Program-made: the position numbers and the translations under genes
Shown here: positions 1 through 6,060 of the stretch, one piece after another
Numbering within the stretch: the stretch's first letter is position 1
Layout of the letters: the number at the start of each line of letters is the position of its first letter
The notes under the pieces: generated by a model
The model's database searches: none
Told to the model about the DNA's origin: nothing
The model's input: only the letters and a program-made list of their open reading frames with translations
DNA from: BOG-908 sp964244615
GTDB lineage: Bacteria; Pseudomonadota; Alphaproteobacteria; Acetobacterales; Acetobacteraceae
NCBI GenBank assembly: GCA_964244615.1
Contig: CAXTJP010000056.1
Coordinates: forward strand, 1 to 17,326
Direction of reading: 5' to 3'
DNA length: 17,326 bases

Positions 1-1
1 C

Positions 2-802
2 GACGTGCGCCTGGCCGGCGGCCGGGCCGCGATCGCCATGGCCGACGTGTCCGACGCGCCGGCGCTGGCCGAGGCCGCGAGCGCCATCGTCGTCGCCCTG
101 GGCACGCCCGAGCTGTGGATCAACTGTGCCGGCAACGGCGTCTATGGCCGCTTCGGCGACGTGCCGGCGCGCGAGTTCGACCGCGTCACCGCGGTGACCT
201 ACACGGGCACGGTCAATGGCTGTCGCATCGCCCTGGGTCTGATGGCCCCGACAGGACGGGGCGTCATCGTCAACGTCTGCTCGGCCGTCGCCTTTCACGG
301 CCTGCCACTCATGACGTCCTATGCCGGCGCCAAGGCGGCGATACGCGGTTACGCCCAGGCGCTGCGGGCCGAGCTGCGCATCGCCGGCAGCCCGATCCGC
401 GTCACCACGGTGTTCCCGCCCGCGGTCAACACGCCGTTCTTCTCGCACGCCGTCTCGCACATGGCTTGGCCAGCCAGGCCAGCCAAGCCGGTCTACCAGC
501 CGGAGGTGATAGCGGCCGGCATCGTGCACGCGGCCCGGCATGGCGGGGCGGAGATGGTGATCAGCACCACCGCGGCGGTGTTTTCGCTGGCGACCCGGGT
601 GGCGCCCGGCCTGATCGCCTGGTGCATGACCAGGCTAGGCTTCGAGGGCCAGCTGTCACGCGACCCAGAGGCATCCCGGCTGCTGGAACCCACGCTGTTC
701 GCACCCTCGGGCCAGGCTTCTCCGGTCCAGGGCCCGTTCGGCGCAGGCGCACGCCGGCGCAGTTTTCACCTGTGGGCGAAGCGGACGTTTCGGCAGGGTT
801 AA
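2..802 (+). CDS. SDR family oxidoreductase, 5' truncated by the window edge
   Basis: This is a short-chain dehydrogenase/reductase whose beginning lies outside the window. The reading frame is open from base 2, so the GTG at 5 is probably not the real start, and the glycine-rich TGxxxGxG nucleotide-binding motif is missing. Counting from that GTG, one sees NCAG (40-43), a catalytic-type Ser93, and YAGAK with Tyr106 and Lys110. The usual catalytic Asn position appears as VTYTG, which together with the YQPEV segment and VAPGL tail recalls a roughly 330-residue SDR subfamily. The substrate cannot be told from sequence. The C-terminus looks complete. It converges on the next SDR gene with a hairpin between them. 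The SDR fold assignment is secure; the subfamily is from memory. Confidence 0.9.
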   Translation, partial: DVRLAGGRAAIAMADVSDAPALAEAASAIVVALGTPELWINCAGNGVYGRFGDVPAREFDRVTAVTYTGTVNGCRIALGLMAPTGRGVIVNVCSAVAFHGLPLMTSYAGAKAAIRGYAQALRAELRIAGSPIRVTTVFPPAVNTPFFSHAVSHMAWPARPAKPVYQPEVIAAGIVHAARHGGAEMVISTTAAVFSLATRVAPGLIAWCMTRLGFEGQLSRDPEASRLLEPTLFAPSGQASPVQGPFGAGARRRSFHLWAKRTFRQG

Positions 803-835
803 GCGCCGCAGGATGCTCCGCGACAGCACGACCAA

Positions 836-875
836 AAGTTTTTGCTGCTTTTTTCAAAAAGCAGGCCTTGCCTTG
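836..875 (-). repeat. Dispersed A/T-tract hairpin element, copy A
   Basis: An A/T-rich palindrome stands out from the GC-rich background. CTGCTTTTT (845-853) pairs perfectly with AAAAAGCAG (856-864) and is flanked by an AAAAGTTTTT tract. Read on the minus strand it closely resembles the element at 7781-7818: both contain AAGGC(A)AGGCC, an interrupted T/A hairpin and a trailing CAAAAA(A)-TTT run. It lies between convergent SDR genes and supplies the last codons and the TGA of the minus-strand one. It may act as a bidirectional transcription stop, but there is no clean U-tract after the stem. Confidence 0.6.
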
Positions 876-1699
876 CCAGCCTGAATCAACCCCATCGTAT
901 GTCCCCAGACCTCCTCCACCAACGCGTCGTCCAGCGCCAGCCGGTTCGGCCGCACCGCAACGCGCCGCTTGACGTAGGCGCCGGTGACGCCGGCGAACTC
1001 CCGGCTGAGCGACACGTGCAGCGGCGTGTCGGCGCCCTGCTCCTCGGTCAGCAGGAACGGCGCCATCGCGCGCCAGGCCAGCCCGATCGCCCCGCCCGCC
1101 CGCACCAGGCCGGTCGCCACCGCGCCTGGATGCACAACGTTGGCGGTGACGCCCGACCCGTGCAGCTGCCGCGCCAGGTGCAGGGTCGCCATCAGCAGCG
1201 CCAGCTTGGACTGCCCGTAGCTGTGCACGAGCCCCCAGCGGCGTCGGCCTTCGAGGTCGTCCGGATGGATGCGTGCCCGGTCCGAGGTGGACGAGCCGAC
1301 ATTGACGACACGGCCTCCGGCCCGCCGCAACGACGGCAGCAGCACCTGCGTCAGCACGAGCGGTGCGAGGTGGTTGACCGCGATCACCCGCTCGTGCCCC
1401 TCGCTCGTCTCTTCGCGCCGGGGGCAAAACACCCCGGCGTTGTTCACCAGCACGTCGATGGCGGCGTGTCGCGCGCCGACCCGCGTCGCCAGCAGGCGCG
1501 TCTCGGCCAGCAGCGACAGGTCGGCCAGCTCTATCGAAAGCGCCGCGTCGGGCGCGCGTGCGGCGATCCAGCCCGCGGCTGCCTCGCAACGCCGCCGGTC
1601 ACGGCCGACCAGCACAGTCTCGTGCCCGGCCTGCGCCAGGCCAAGCGCGATCCAGCGTCCGATGCCACCGCTTGCTCCCGTCACGACTGCCACCGGCAT
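854..1699 (-). CDS. SDR family oxidoreductase, retinol-dehydrogenase-like
   Basis: This 281-residue short-chain dehydrogenase is complete. TGASGGIG at residues 7-14 binds NAD(P), NNAG is at 86-89, and the catalytic set Asn109, Ser136, Tyr161 and Lys165 (YGQSK) is intact. The Arg-rich segment after the second strand (VGRDRRR, 31-37) suggests NADP(H) preference. The layout, with a DDL segment before the active-site Tyr, resembles the retinol dehydrogenase/WW-domain-oxidoreductase-like SDRs; the substrate is unknown. I chose the ATG at 1699 because GGGGAGG sits just upstream and the TGASGGIG motif begins six residues later. An open frame upstream of it is Arg/Gly-rich shadow sequence. The last codons and stop fall inside the hairpin repeat at 836-875. 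It is divergent from the small membrane protein gene on the right. Confidence 0.93.
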   Translation of the reverse strand: MPVAVVTGASGGIGRWIALGLAQAGHETVLVGRDRRRCEAAAGWIAARAPDAALSIELADLSLLAETRLLATRVGARHAAIDVLVNNAGVFCPRREETSEGHERVIAVNHLAPLVLTQVLLPSLRRAGGRVVNVGSSTSDRARIHPDDLEGRRRWGLVHSYGQSKLALLMATLHLARQLHGSGVTANVVHPGAVATGLVRAGGAIGLAWRAMAPFLLTEEQGADTPLHVSLSREFAGVTGAYVKRRVAVRPNRLALDDALVEEVWGHTMGLIQAGKARPAF

Positions 1700-1800
1700 T
1701 GCGGCCTCCCCTGATACGGCCCTGGTGCTGCCACCTGTGCAAACCGCAGGGAAACCACAGCTCTGTGCGGTGAAAGCTCCCGGCTGAAGGGTCCCGCCTC

Positions 1801-2139
1801 TTGGTCTTCGTGTCTGCCTTCCTGCTGCTGTTCGCAGCACCCGCGCTGCTACTCTGGCTGGGCCGCCTGACCGAGCGCGCAACGCATCGCCTGACGCACC
1901 CGGCCGCGCCGCCAAGCCAGGAGAGCGCTGGCCTGCCGTGGTTCTACCGCCCCGCCCGGCCCTTGTTCGTCTCCGTCGGCCCGCGTGCCGACGGTCGATC
2001 CGAGGGGGCACAATCGGGCGTGTTCCAGGCTGACAGCCCCTGGTACTGCCGGCCGGTGCAGCCGGTGGCGCGCTTCGACCTGAAGCGACTGCTTCGCCGG
2101 GGCGGCCGGGCCGACGCGAAGGCGCAGCGCCAAACCTAG
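1801..2139 (+). CDS. Small N-terminally anchored membrane protein, unknown function
   Basis: The product is a 112-residue hypothetical protein. Residues 3-20 are strongly hydrophobic (one transmembrane or signal-anchor helix), followed by a basic, Pro/Arg-rich tail. Two imperfect copies of PW(F/Y)xRPxxP occur at residues 46-54 and 80-88. I favour the TTG start at 1801 because a GAAGGG ribosome-binding-like sequence (1786-1791) is well spaced; a GTG at 1810 is the alternative. Third codon positions are mostly G or C, as in the neighbouring real genes, which supports coding. Its stop overlaps the stop of the opposing gene by four bases. I do not recognise the family, and the opposite strand is also open here, so the call is moderate. 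Confidence 0.55.
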   Translation: MVFVSAFLLLFAAPALLLWLGRLTERATHRLTHPAAPPSQESAGLPWFYRPARPLFVSVGPRADGRSEGAQSGVFQADSPWYCRPVQPVARFDLKRLLRRGGRADAKAQRQT

Positions 2140-2543
2140 CGGCCAGCGCTCAGCATCGCCCGCGATGCCGCATCGCCGAGGTCGAGCCCCTCGGCATGCG
2201 CCGCAGTCTCGACGGCGAGCGGATCGCCGCCGCACGCGGTGATCGCATGGTCCAGATCCTGCGCCGCAGCGTCGCGGTCGGGCACTGTGGTCAGGTCGGC
2301 GCGCCTGCCGATCCAGACCAGGTAGGACGTACGCACGGTCGTGGCGCTGGCCCGTCCCGCCGCGCAGGCCAGTATCGGGGATGATCGCGCGGGCGTTCCG
2401 GCAAGGCGCTGACGCGCCGCCTGCACCTGTCGTTCCAGCGTCAGCTGATCCTGCGGGTCGAGGCCAGCTCGCCCACCCTGCATCCTGCTCAGCAGCAATA
2501 TGGCCACAAGCAGGGCCGCAGAAACGCCGATTGCTTTCCACAT
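2136..2543 (-). CDS. Hypothetical protein with N-terminal membrane anchor
   Basis: The product is 135 residues long and begins with one hydrophobic helix (about residues 4-19), followed by a probably extracytoplasmic region. Two cysteines lie at the centre (ILACAAG) and near the C-terminal third (ITACGGD) and could form a disulfide. I recognise no catalytic motif or named family. The ATG at 2543 is preferred because it places the hydrophobic segment at the start; the longer open frame to 2669 adds an Arg/Gly-rich stretch that looks non-coding. The ribosome-binding site is weak. The gene is divergent from the phosphoesterase at 2690 (146-bp gap) and overlaps the convergent small membrane gene by four bases at the stop codons. 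Confidence 0.6.
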   Translation of the reverse strand: MWKAIGVSAALLVAILLLSRMQGGRAGLDPQDQLTLERQVQAARQRLAGTPARSSPILACAAGRASATTVRTSYLVWIGRRADLTTVPDRDAAAQDLDHAITACGGDPLAVETAAHAEGLDLGDAASRAMLSAGR

Positions 2544-2689
2544 GGTCGATCGCCACCGCCTGCCTGCGAACCCAGTAACCGGGCGTCCGATCGGAGAGCA
2601 ACCACCAGGGCGGCAACTCCGGCCGGTCTGGACCTTCGTGCGTCGCGTTCCAAGGTCTTGTCCGACCAAGATGTCGGCGAGACTCGCGC

Positions 2690-3214
2690 ATGCCCCGAAG
2701 GAACGTCATCGGCCTGATCTCGGACACGCACGGGCTTCTCCGGCCCGAAGCGCTCGATCTGCTGAAAGGTTGCGACTTCATCGTGCATGCCGGCGACATC
2801 GGCAATGCGGACATCATCGCCGAACTCGCTTGTCTGGCCCCTGTCACGGCGATCCGCGGCAATATCGACACGGGCGCCTGGGCCCAGGCGTTTCCGGAGA
2901 CGGCGATACTCGAAGTCGGCGAGGCCGCGCTTCTGTACGTATTGCATGACATCGGGGATCTCGGTCTCGATCCTGCGGCAGCGGGATTTCAGGCCGTCAT
3001 ATCCGGCCACTCGCACAAGCCGGGTTACGGCTGGAAGCACGGTGTGCTGTACATCAATCCCGGAAGCGCCGGACCGCGCCGCTTTTCGCTCCCCGTCTCG
3101 GTCGGGCGTCTGGTGGTCGAGGGCAGCAGGGTATCGGTCGAGCTGACGAGGGTCGAACTCGAGCCGCGCCGGTTGCTTCGACCGAGGTCGGCTCGCGGAC
3201 AAGACGTGAGATGA
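2690..3214 (+). CDS. YfcE/MJ0936-type metallophosphoesterase
   Basis: This 174-residue calcineurin-like phosphoesterase belongs to the small YfcE/MJ0936 class, which hydrolyses phosphodiesters with two divalent metals. The metal ligands are visible in order: Asp12 and His14 in SDTHG (11-15), Asp36 in HAGD, Asn58 in RGNID, His86, and His107/His109 in GHSHK. NPGSAGPRR (124-131) is the conserved segment after the last metal site. The length fits the family, with about 25 extra basic residues at the C-terminus. The ATG at 2690 puts the metal motif at the expected distance from the start. The physiological substrate is not known from sequence. It converges on the HxlR gene with only 22 bp between them. 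Confidence 0.93.
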   Translation: MPRRNVIGLISDTHGLLRPEALDLLKGCDFIVHAGDIGNADIIAELACLAPVTAIRGNIDTGAWAQAFPETAILEVGEAALLYVLHDIGDLGLDPAAAGFQAVISGHSHKPGYGWKHGVLYINPGSAGPRRFSLPVSVGRLVVEGSRVSVELTRVELEPRRLLRPRSARGQDVR

Positions 3215-3236
3215 ACCCGGGCGTGGCCGGTGAGCG

Positions 3237-3689
3237 TCACGATCTCGCGTCGCGCCGCGTATCGAAGGCCTGCCGGGCCTGCTCGACCTCCGGGCGATGG
3301 GCCTGTGCCCACCGGCCCAGCACCTGGACGGCGTCCGCCAGGGAGTGGCCGAGCCCCGTCAGCGCGTAATCCACCCGCGGCGGGGTGCAGGGTGTCACGG
3401 TGCGCAGCACCAGGCCGTCGCGCTCCAGCCCACGCAGCGTGACCGTCAGCATCCGCTGCGATATCCCGCCGACCCGGCGCTTGATCTCGTTGAACCGCAG
3501 CCCTCCCGGCTCCAGCAGCATCACGACGAGCATGGTCCATTTGTCGCCGACCCGCGCCAGGATGGCGTTGACCAGCCCGCAATCGCCGGTCACGTGGTCC
3601 AGCCTTCTCCGGTCCTGGGCGGCGTGGGTTACCTCGATGTGCCCATGTTCAGTCGAGGTGCCTTCTTGCATGCGGTGCTGGGCAGTCAT
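3237..3689 (-). CDS. HxlR-family (DUF24) winged-helix transcriptional regulator
   Basis: This is a 150-residue HxlR-type DNA-binding regulator; members often sense electrophiles or redox stress through a conserved cysteine. The N-terminal Cys37 followed by VNAILARVGDKWT (40-52) is the family hallmark, then LRFNEIKRRVGGISQRMLTVTL forms the recognition helix region (64-85) and a wing follows. The ATG at 3689 leaves about 30 residues before the domain; a downstream Met7 is an alternative. The gene is divergent from the azoreductase with a 47-bp gap holding an 11-bp palindrome. By analogy with other HxlR/quinone-reductase pairs it probably represses itself and that reductase; this is inference. 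Confidence 0.92.
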   Translation of the reverse strand: MTAQHRMQEGTSTEHGHIEVTHAAQDRRRLDHVTGDCGLVNAILARVGDKWTMLVVMLLEPGGLRFNEIKRRVGGISQRMLTVTLRGLERDGLVLRTVTPCTPPRVDYALTGLGHSLADAVQVLGRWAQAHRPEVEQARQAFDTRRDARS

Positions 3690-3699
3690 TGATTGAGCC

Positions 3700-3710
3700 T
3701 TGGTTACCAA
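3700..3710. promoter_or_regulatory. Candidate HxlR operator (TTGGT-T-ACCAA)
   Basis: A perfect inverted repeat TTGGT/ACCAA around one central base lies in the 47-bp gap between divergent start codons. It is centred 16 bases from the regulator start and 32 bases from the reductase start. The position suits autoregulation and target control. Short palindromes can arise by chance, so this is a candidate only. Confidence 0.4.
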
Positions 3711-3736
3711 CCGGAACTGCAAGGCTACCCCCTACC

Positions 3737-4345
3737 ATGAAACTTCTCCACATCGATTCCAGCATCCTCGGCGACAGCTCGGTCAGCCGGGCCCTGTCGG
3801 CCGCGGTCGTGGCGCGCCTGCGAGGGCTGCACGGCGACAGCCTCGACGTGACGACGCGCGATCTGGCGGTGGCACCGATCCCGCACCTGACGGGCGCGTA
3901 CCTCGCGGGCAAGTCCGCCGCGGTGAAACACGACCAGGCGCTGCAGGAGGACCTCGACCTGGGCGGCGCGGCGCTGGCCGAGTTCCAGGCGGCCGACATC
4001 GTGGTCCTGGGTGTGCCGCTGTACAATTTCGCCATCCCCAGCCAGCTGAAGGCGTGGGTGGACCGTATCGTCGTCGCGGGCCAGACGTTTCACTACACGG
4101 AAACCGGGCCGGTCGGCCTTGCGGGCGGCAAGCGCGTCGTGCTCGCCCTGTCGCGCGGCGGCCTGTACGGACCGGGCACCCCACACGCTGCCTTTGAGCA
4201 CGGCGAGAGCTATTTGCGCGCTGTGTTCGGCTTCATCGGTCTTCCGAACCCGGAGACGATCGTCGCTGAAGGGGTGGCAATCGGGCCGGAGCAGCGCCAG
4301 ACGGCGCTAGATGCGGCGCTGGCCAAAGCGGCGGCGCTGGGCTGA
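3737..4345 (+). CDS. azoR: FMN-dependent NADH:quinone reductase / azoreductase (AzoR family)
   Basis: This 202-residue flavodoxin-fold enzyme uses FMN and NADH to reduce quinones by two electrons, and azo dyes in vitro. The FMN phosphate-binding start MKLLHIDSSILGDSSVSR (1-18), the PLYNFAIPSQLKAWVDRI segment (94-111) and SRGGLY (139-144) match the AzoR family, and the length is the usual one. The ATG at 3737 is chosen because the first strand of the fold begins there; upstream codons lie in the regulator's promoter region. It is transcribed away from the HxlR gene and ends at a strong hairpin. Its likely role is protection from quinone or electrophile stress under that regulator. Confidence 0.93.
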   Translation: MKLLHIDSSILGDSSVSRALSAAVVARLRGLHGDSLDVTTRDLAVAPIPHLTGAYLAGKSAAVKHDQALQEDLDLGGAALAEFQAADIVVLGVPLYNFAIPSQLKAWVDRIVVAGQTFHYTETGPVGLAGGKRVVLALSRGGLYGPGTPHAAFEHGESYLRAVFGFIGLPNPETIVAEGVAIGPEQRQTALDAALAKAAALG

Positions 4346-4351
4346 ACGTCC

Positions 4352-4386
4352 CGCTCCGGCATCGCCGCACCGGCGATGCCGGAGCG
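4352..4386. terminator. Perfect 16-bp-stem hairpin between azoR and tRNA-Pro
   Basis: Bases 4352-4367 (CGCTCCGGCATCGCCG) pair without mismatch with 4371-4386 across a CAC loop. It sits seven bases after the azoreductase stop and 60 bases beyond the 3' end of the minus-strand tRNA, so it could stop transcription from both sides. No T-run follows on either strand, so it is not a textbook intrinsic terminator. Confidence 0.55.
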
Positions 4387-4446
4387 ACGGTGGGCGTGTC
4401 ACTGCCCGGACCCCTCGGCACCGCAGGCGCCTCGCATGTTCCAGAA

Positions 4447-4520
4447 TCGGGCAGGCCGGATTCGAACCGACGACCCTCAGTCCCCCAGACTGATGCGCTA
4501 CCAGGCTGCGCTACTGCCCG
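4447..4520 (-). tRNA. tRNA-Pro (anticodon GGG)
   Basis: The minus strand folds into a complete cloverleaf. The acceptor strands CGGGCAG and CTGCCCG pair fully, the D-stem GCGC/GCGC surrounds an AGCCTGGTA loop with G18G19, and the anticodon stem TCAGT/ACTGA holds the loop CTGGGGG giving anticodon GGG. The T-arm is GTCGG-TTCGAAT-CCGGC and the discriminator base is A. No CCA is encoded. A decayed relative lies immediately upstream at 4537-4609. Confidence 0.96.
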
Positions 4521-4536
4521 TCACTCTGAACATCGA

Positions 4537-4609
4537 CCGGACCATCCATACCGTAACCCACGACGCCAGTCGCCAAGACTGATGCGCCAACAGGCTGCGC
4601 TACGCTCCG
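4537..4609 (-). pseudogene. Decayed tRNA-Pro(UGG)-like relic
   Basis: On the minus strand the 5' half is strikingly tRNA-Pro-like: CGGAGCG acceptor strand, TA, GCGC D-stem pair, and the anticodon arm TCAGT-CTTGGCG-ACTGG with anticodon UGG. The D-loop reads AGCCTGTTG, having lost the G18G19 pair. The 3' half is eroded: the T-arm is GTGGG-TTACGGT-ATGGA, which cannot form a normal stem, although the acceptor 3' strand TGGTCCG still pairs at most positions. The acceptor sequence differs from that of the GGG tRNA next door, so it looks like the remnant of another proline tRNA rather than a fresh duplicate. Confidence 0.65.
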
Positions 4610-4658
4610 ATGGCTGCGGCTTAGCACCGCGATCCCGGCATGGAAAGCAGGCCCGTGC

Positions 4659-5588
4659 CTATGCGCTGTCCGGCCGGCGCCAGAGGAAGGTCAGCTCGTG
4701 CTTGTTGTGGAACAGGTGGACCAGCCGCCCGCCCGGTATGGCGGCAAACGCCTCGGCGCTGGCATGGTCCGTCTCGGCCTGGAACTTCAGCGTGCAGACG
4801 ATGCGCACCGCCCGGTCCGCCGCGATCCAGGCCAGCACCAGGGTCAGCAGGCGCGCGGGATAGGCGATCACGTCGGAGAACAGCCAGTCGACCGGCGGCT
4901 CGGCGGCGGGATCGATGCCGAACGCGCTTTCCTGGCGTACCGACACGCCCGGCATGGCGGCGATGGCCGGGGTCAAGGGTGCGCGGTCGACCGCGGTCAC
5001 GCGTGCGCCCAGCGTCGCGATCGCCCAGGTCCAGCCGCCGGGTGCGGCACCGAGATCGAGGCAGGTCTCGCCCGGTTGCGGCCAGGCGCGCCAGAGCGTG
5101 CAGGCCTCCCACAGCTTGAGGTAGGCGCGGCTTGGCGGCCCGACCCTGTCCTCGTCGAACGCCACCTCGCCGTTGACGAAGGGGCTCGTCTGGGTCGGGC
5201 TCGCGAGCATCCGGCCGGTGCCGAGCAGCGTCCAGGCGCCGAGATGGCTGGTGGGGGCGGCCGTGGGAAAGCGCAGCTTCTTCGGGCGCAGCGGCGGCAG
5301 CTTGGCGGTGATCAGGGCGGCGCGGCTGTTATGGTCGAACGGCAGGTAGCCCCAGTTGCGCTGGATGGCGCGCAGCGTGTCGGCCGCCACCCCGATCGAG
5401 GCCACCGGCCACTCGGCCGGCGCGGTCCAGACGTTCAGCGCCCAGGCGGCCGAGACCGGCGGATCGGGCGAGAGCGCCAGCAGGCCGTGCCAGGCGTGCA
5501 CGGCCACCGCGCGCCGCGCCAGTTCCTCGGCCAGGGTGTCGGCGAACCCGTCCGCCGCCTGATAGGCGCTGCGTATCGTCTCGTTCAG
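4659..5588 (-). CDS. FtsJ/RlmM-type SAM-dependent RNA 2'-O-methyltransferase
   Basis: This 309-residue protein has a Rossmann-fold methyltransferase in its C-terminal half. The SAM motif is CLDLGAAPGGWTWA (176-189) with the acidic VDRAP at 200-204. The K-D-K-E tetrad of FtsJ-like 2'-O-methyltransferases is traceable as Lys158 (AYLKLWEA), Asp239 (LFSDV), Lys268 (CTLKF) and Glu298 (KHELTF). This resembles RlmM, which methylates C2498 of 23S rRNA, but the N-terminal part is shorter than RlmM's RNA-binding region. No ATG, GTG or TTG lies at the expected start; a CTG at 5588 overlaps the upstream DUF423 stop (CTGA), which would couple translation. The fold is sure; the exact RNA target and start are inferred. 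Confidence 0.88.
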   Translation of the reverse strand: MNETIRSAYQAADGFADTLAEELARRAVAVHAWHGLLALSPDPPVSAAWALNVWTAPAEWPVASIGVAADTLRAIQRNWGYLPFDHNSRAALITAKLPPLRPKKLRFPTAAPTSHLGAWTLLGTGRMLASPTQTSPFVNGEVAFDEDRVGPPSRAYLKLWEACTLWRAWPQPGETCLDLGAAPGGWTWAIATLGARVTAVDRAPLTPAIAAMPGVSVRQESAFGIDPAAEPPVDWLFSDVIAYPARLLTLVLAWIAADRAVRIVCTLKFQAETDHASAEAFAAIPGGRLVHLFHNKHELTFLWRRPDSA

Positions 5589-5971
5589 GGCGTGGGTCCC
5601 GCCGCAAGGGCCGAGGCGGCCAGCAGCAGCCAGGCGACCATCAGCAGCACGCCGCCCACCGGCGCGGTCGGGCCCAGATGCAGGCCGGCCAGGTGGTTGG
5701 CGTAGACCGACCCGCAGAACAGCAGCGTGCCGAGCGCGAAACCGACACCCGCAAACGTGCCGAGCGTGTGCGCCAGCGGGGCGGCCCGCATCAGCCACAC
5801 CCCGGTCAGCACCAGCGCCAAGGCGTGCCATCCCTGCATCTGCACCGCGCTCTGCACCGCGGCCAGTCCCTTTGCGTCCAGGCGCTGGGACAAGGCATGG
5901 GCGGCGGCGGCGGCCATGCCAACCGCGCCGGCGCCGTAAAGCGCGCCCAGACACACCCAAATCCTGCCCAT
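5585..5971 (-). CDS. DUF423 family small integral membrane protein (YwdK-like)
   Basis: The product is 128 residues with about four hydrophobic helices (roughly 4-24, 45-65, 72-92 and 98-122). The pattern of the family is present: GALYGAGAVGMAAAAAHAL near the start, an AVQMQGWHALALV segment matching the conserved Gln/His helix, and FCGSVYANHLAG in the third helix. The function of DUF423 proteins is not established. The ATG at 5971 has a GGAGTGG sequence upstream. Its TGA overlaps the putative CTG start of the methyltransferase, making the two a likely operon, and it is divergent from the iminopeptidase across 89 bp. Confidence 0.9.
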   Translation of the reverse strand: MGRIWVCLGALYGAGAVGMAAAAAHALSQRLDAKGLAAVQSAVQMQGWHALALVLTGVWLMRAAPLAHTLGTFAGVGFALGTLLFCGSVYANHLAGLHLGPTAPVGGVLLMVAWLLLAASALAAGPTP

Positions 5972-6060
5972 CGGCCCACTCCAGCACAGCGCGTTGTCAA
6001 ATATGCGTTCGCACGCGGCTGCGCCTTCATTTAAGCCGGCGGCCCCGATAAGCTCGCATC

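Noticed and set aside
561..1589. Long minus-strand open frame of 342 codons across both SDR genes
   Set aside because: It runs in another frame of the minus-strand SDR and antisense to the first SDR, and its product is Arg/Ala/Gly-rich without any motif; it is GC-driven shadow.
1743..1771. ACCGCA...TGCGGT and nested CACAG-CT-CTGTG inverted repeats upstream of the small membrane gene
   Set aside because: The arms are short and widely spaced or simple; this is compatible with chance in GC-rich DNA, so it is not listed as an operator.
1849..2952. Long minus-strand open frame of 367 codons
   Set aside because: It is antisense to the phosphoesterase and the small membrane protein and shows no domain; the alternative genes have motifs, ribosome-binding sites or membrane helices.
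5995..6000. TTGACA (minus strand) as a -35 box for DUF423
   Set aside because: No acceptable -10 sequence lies 16-18 bases further downstream, so a promoter cannot be supported.
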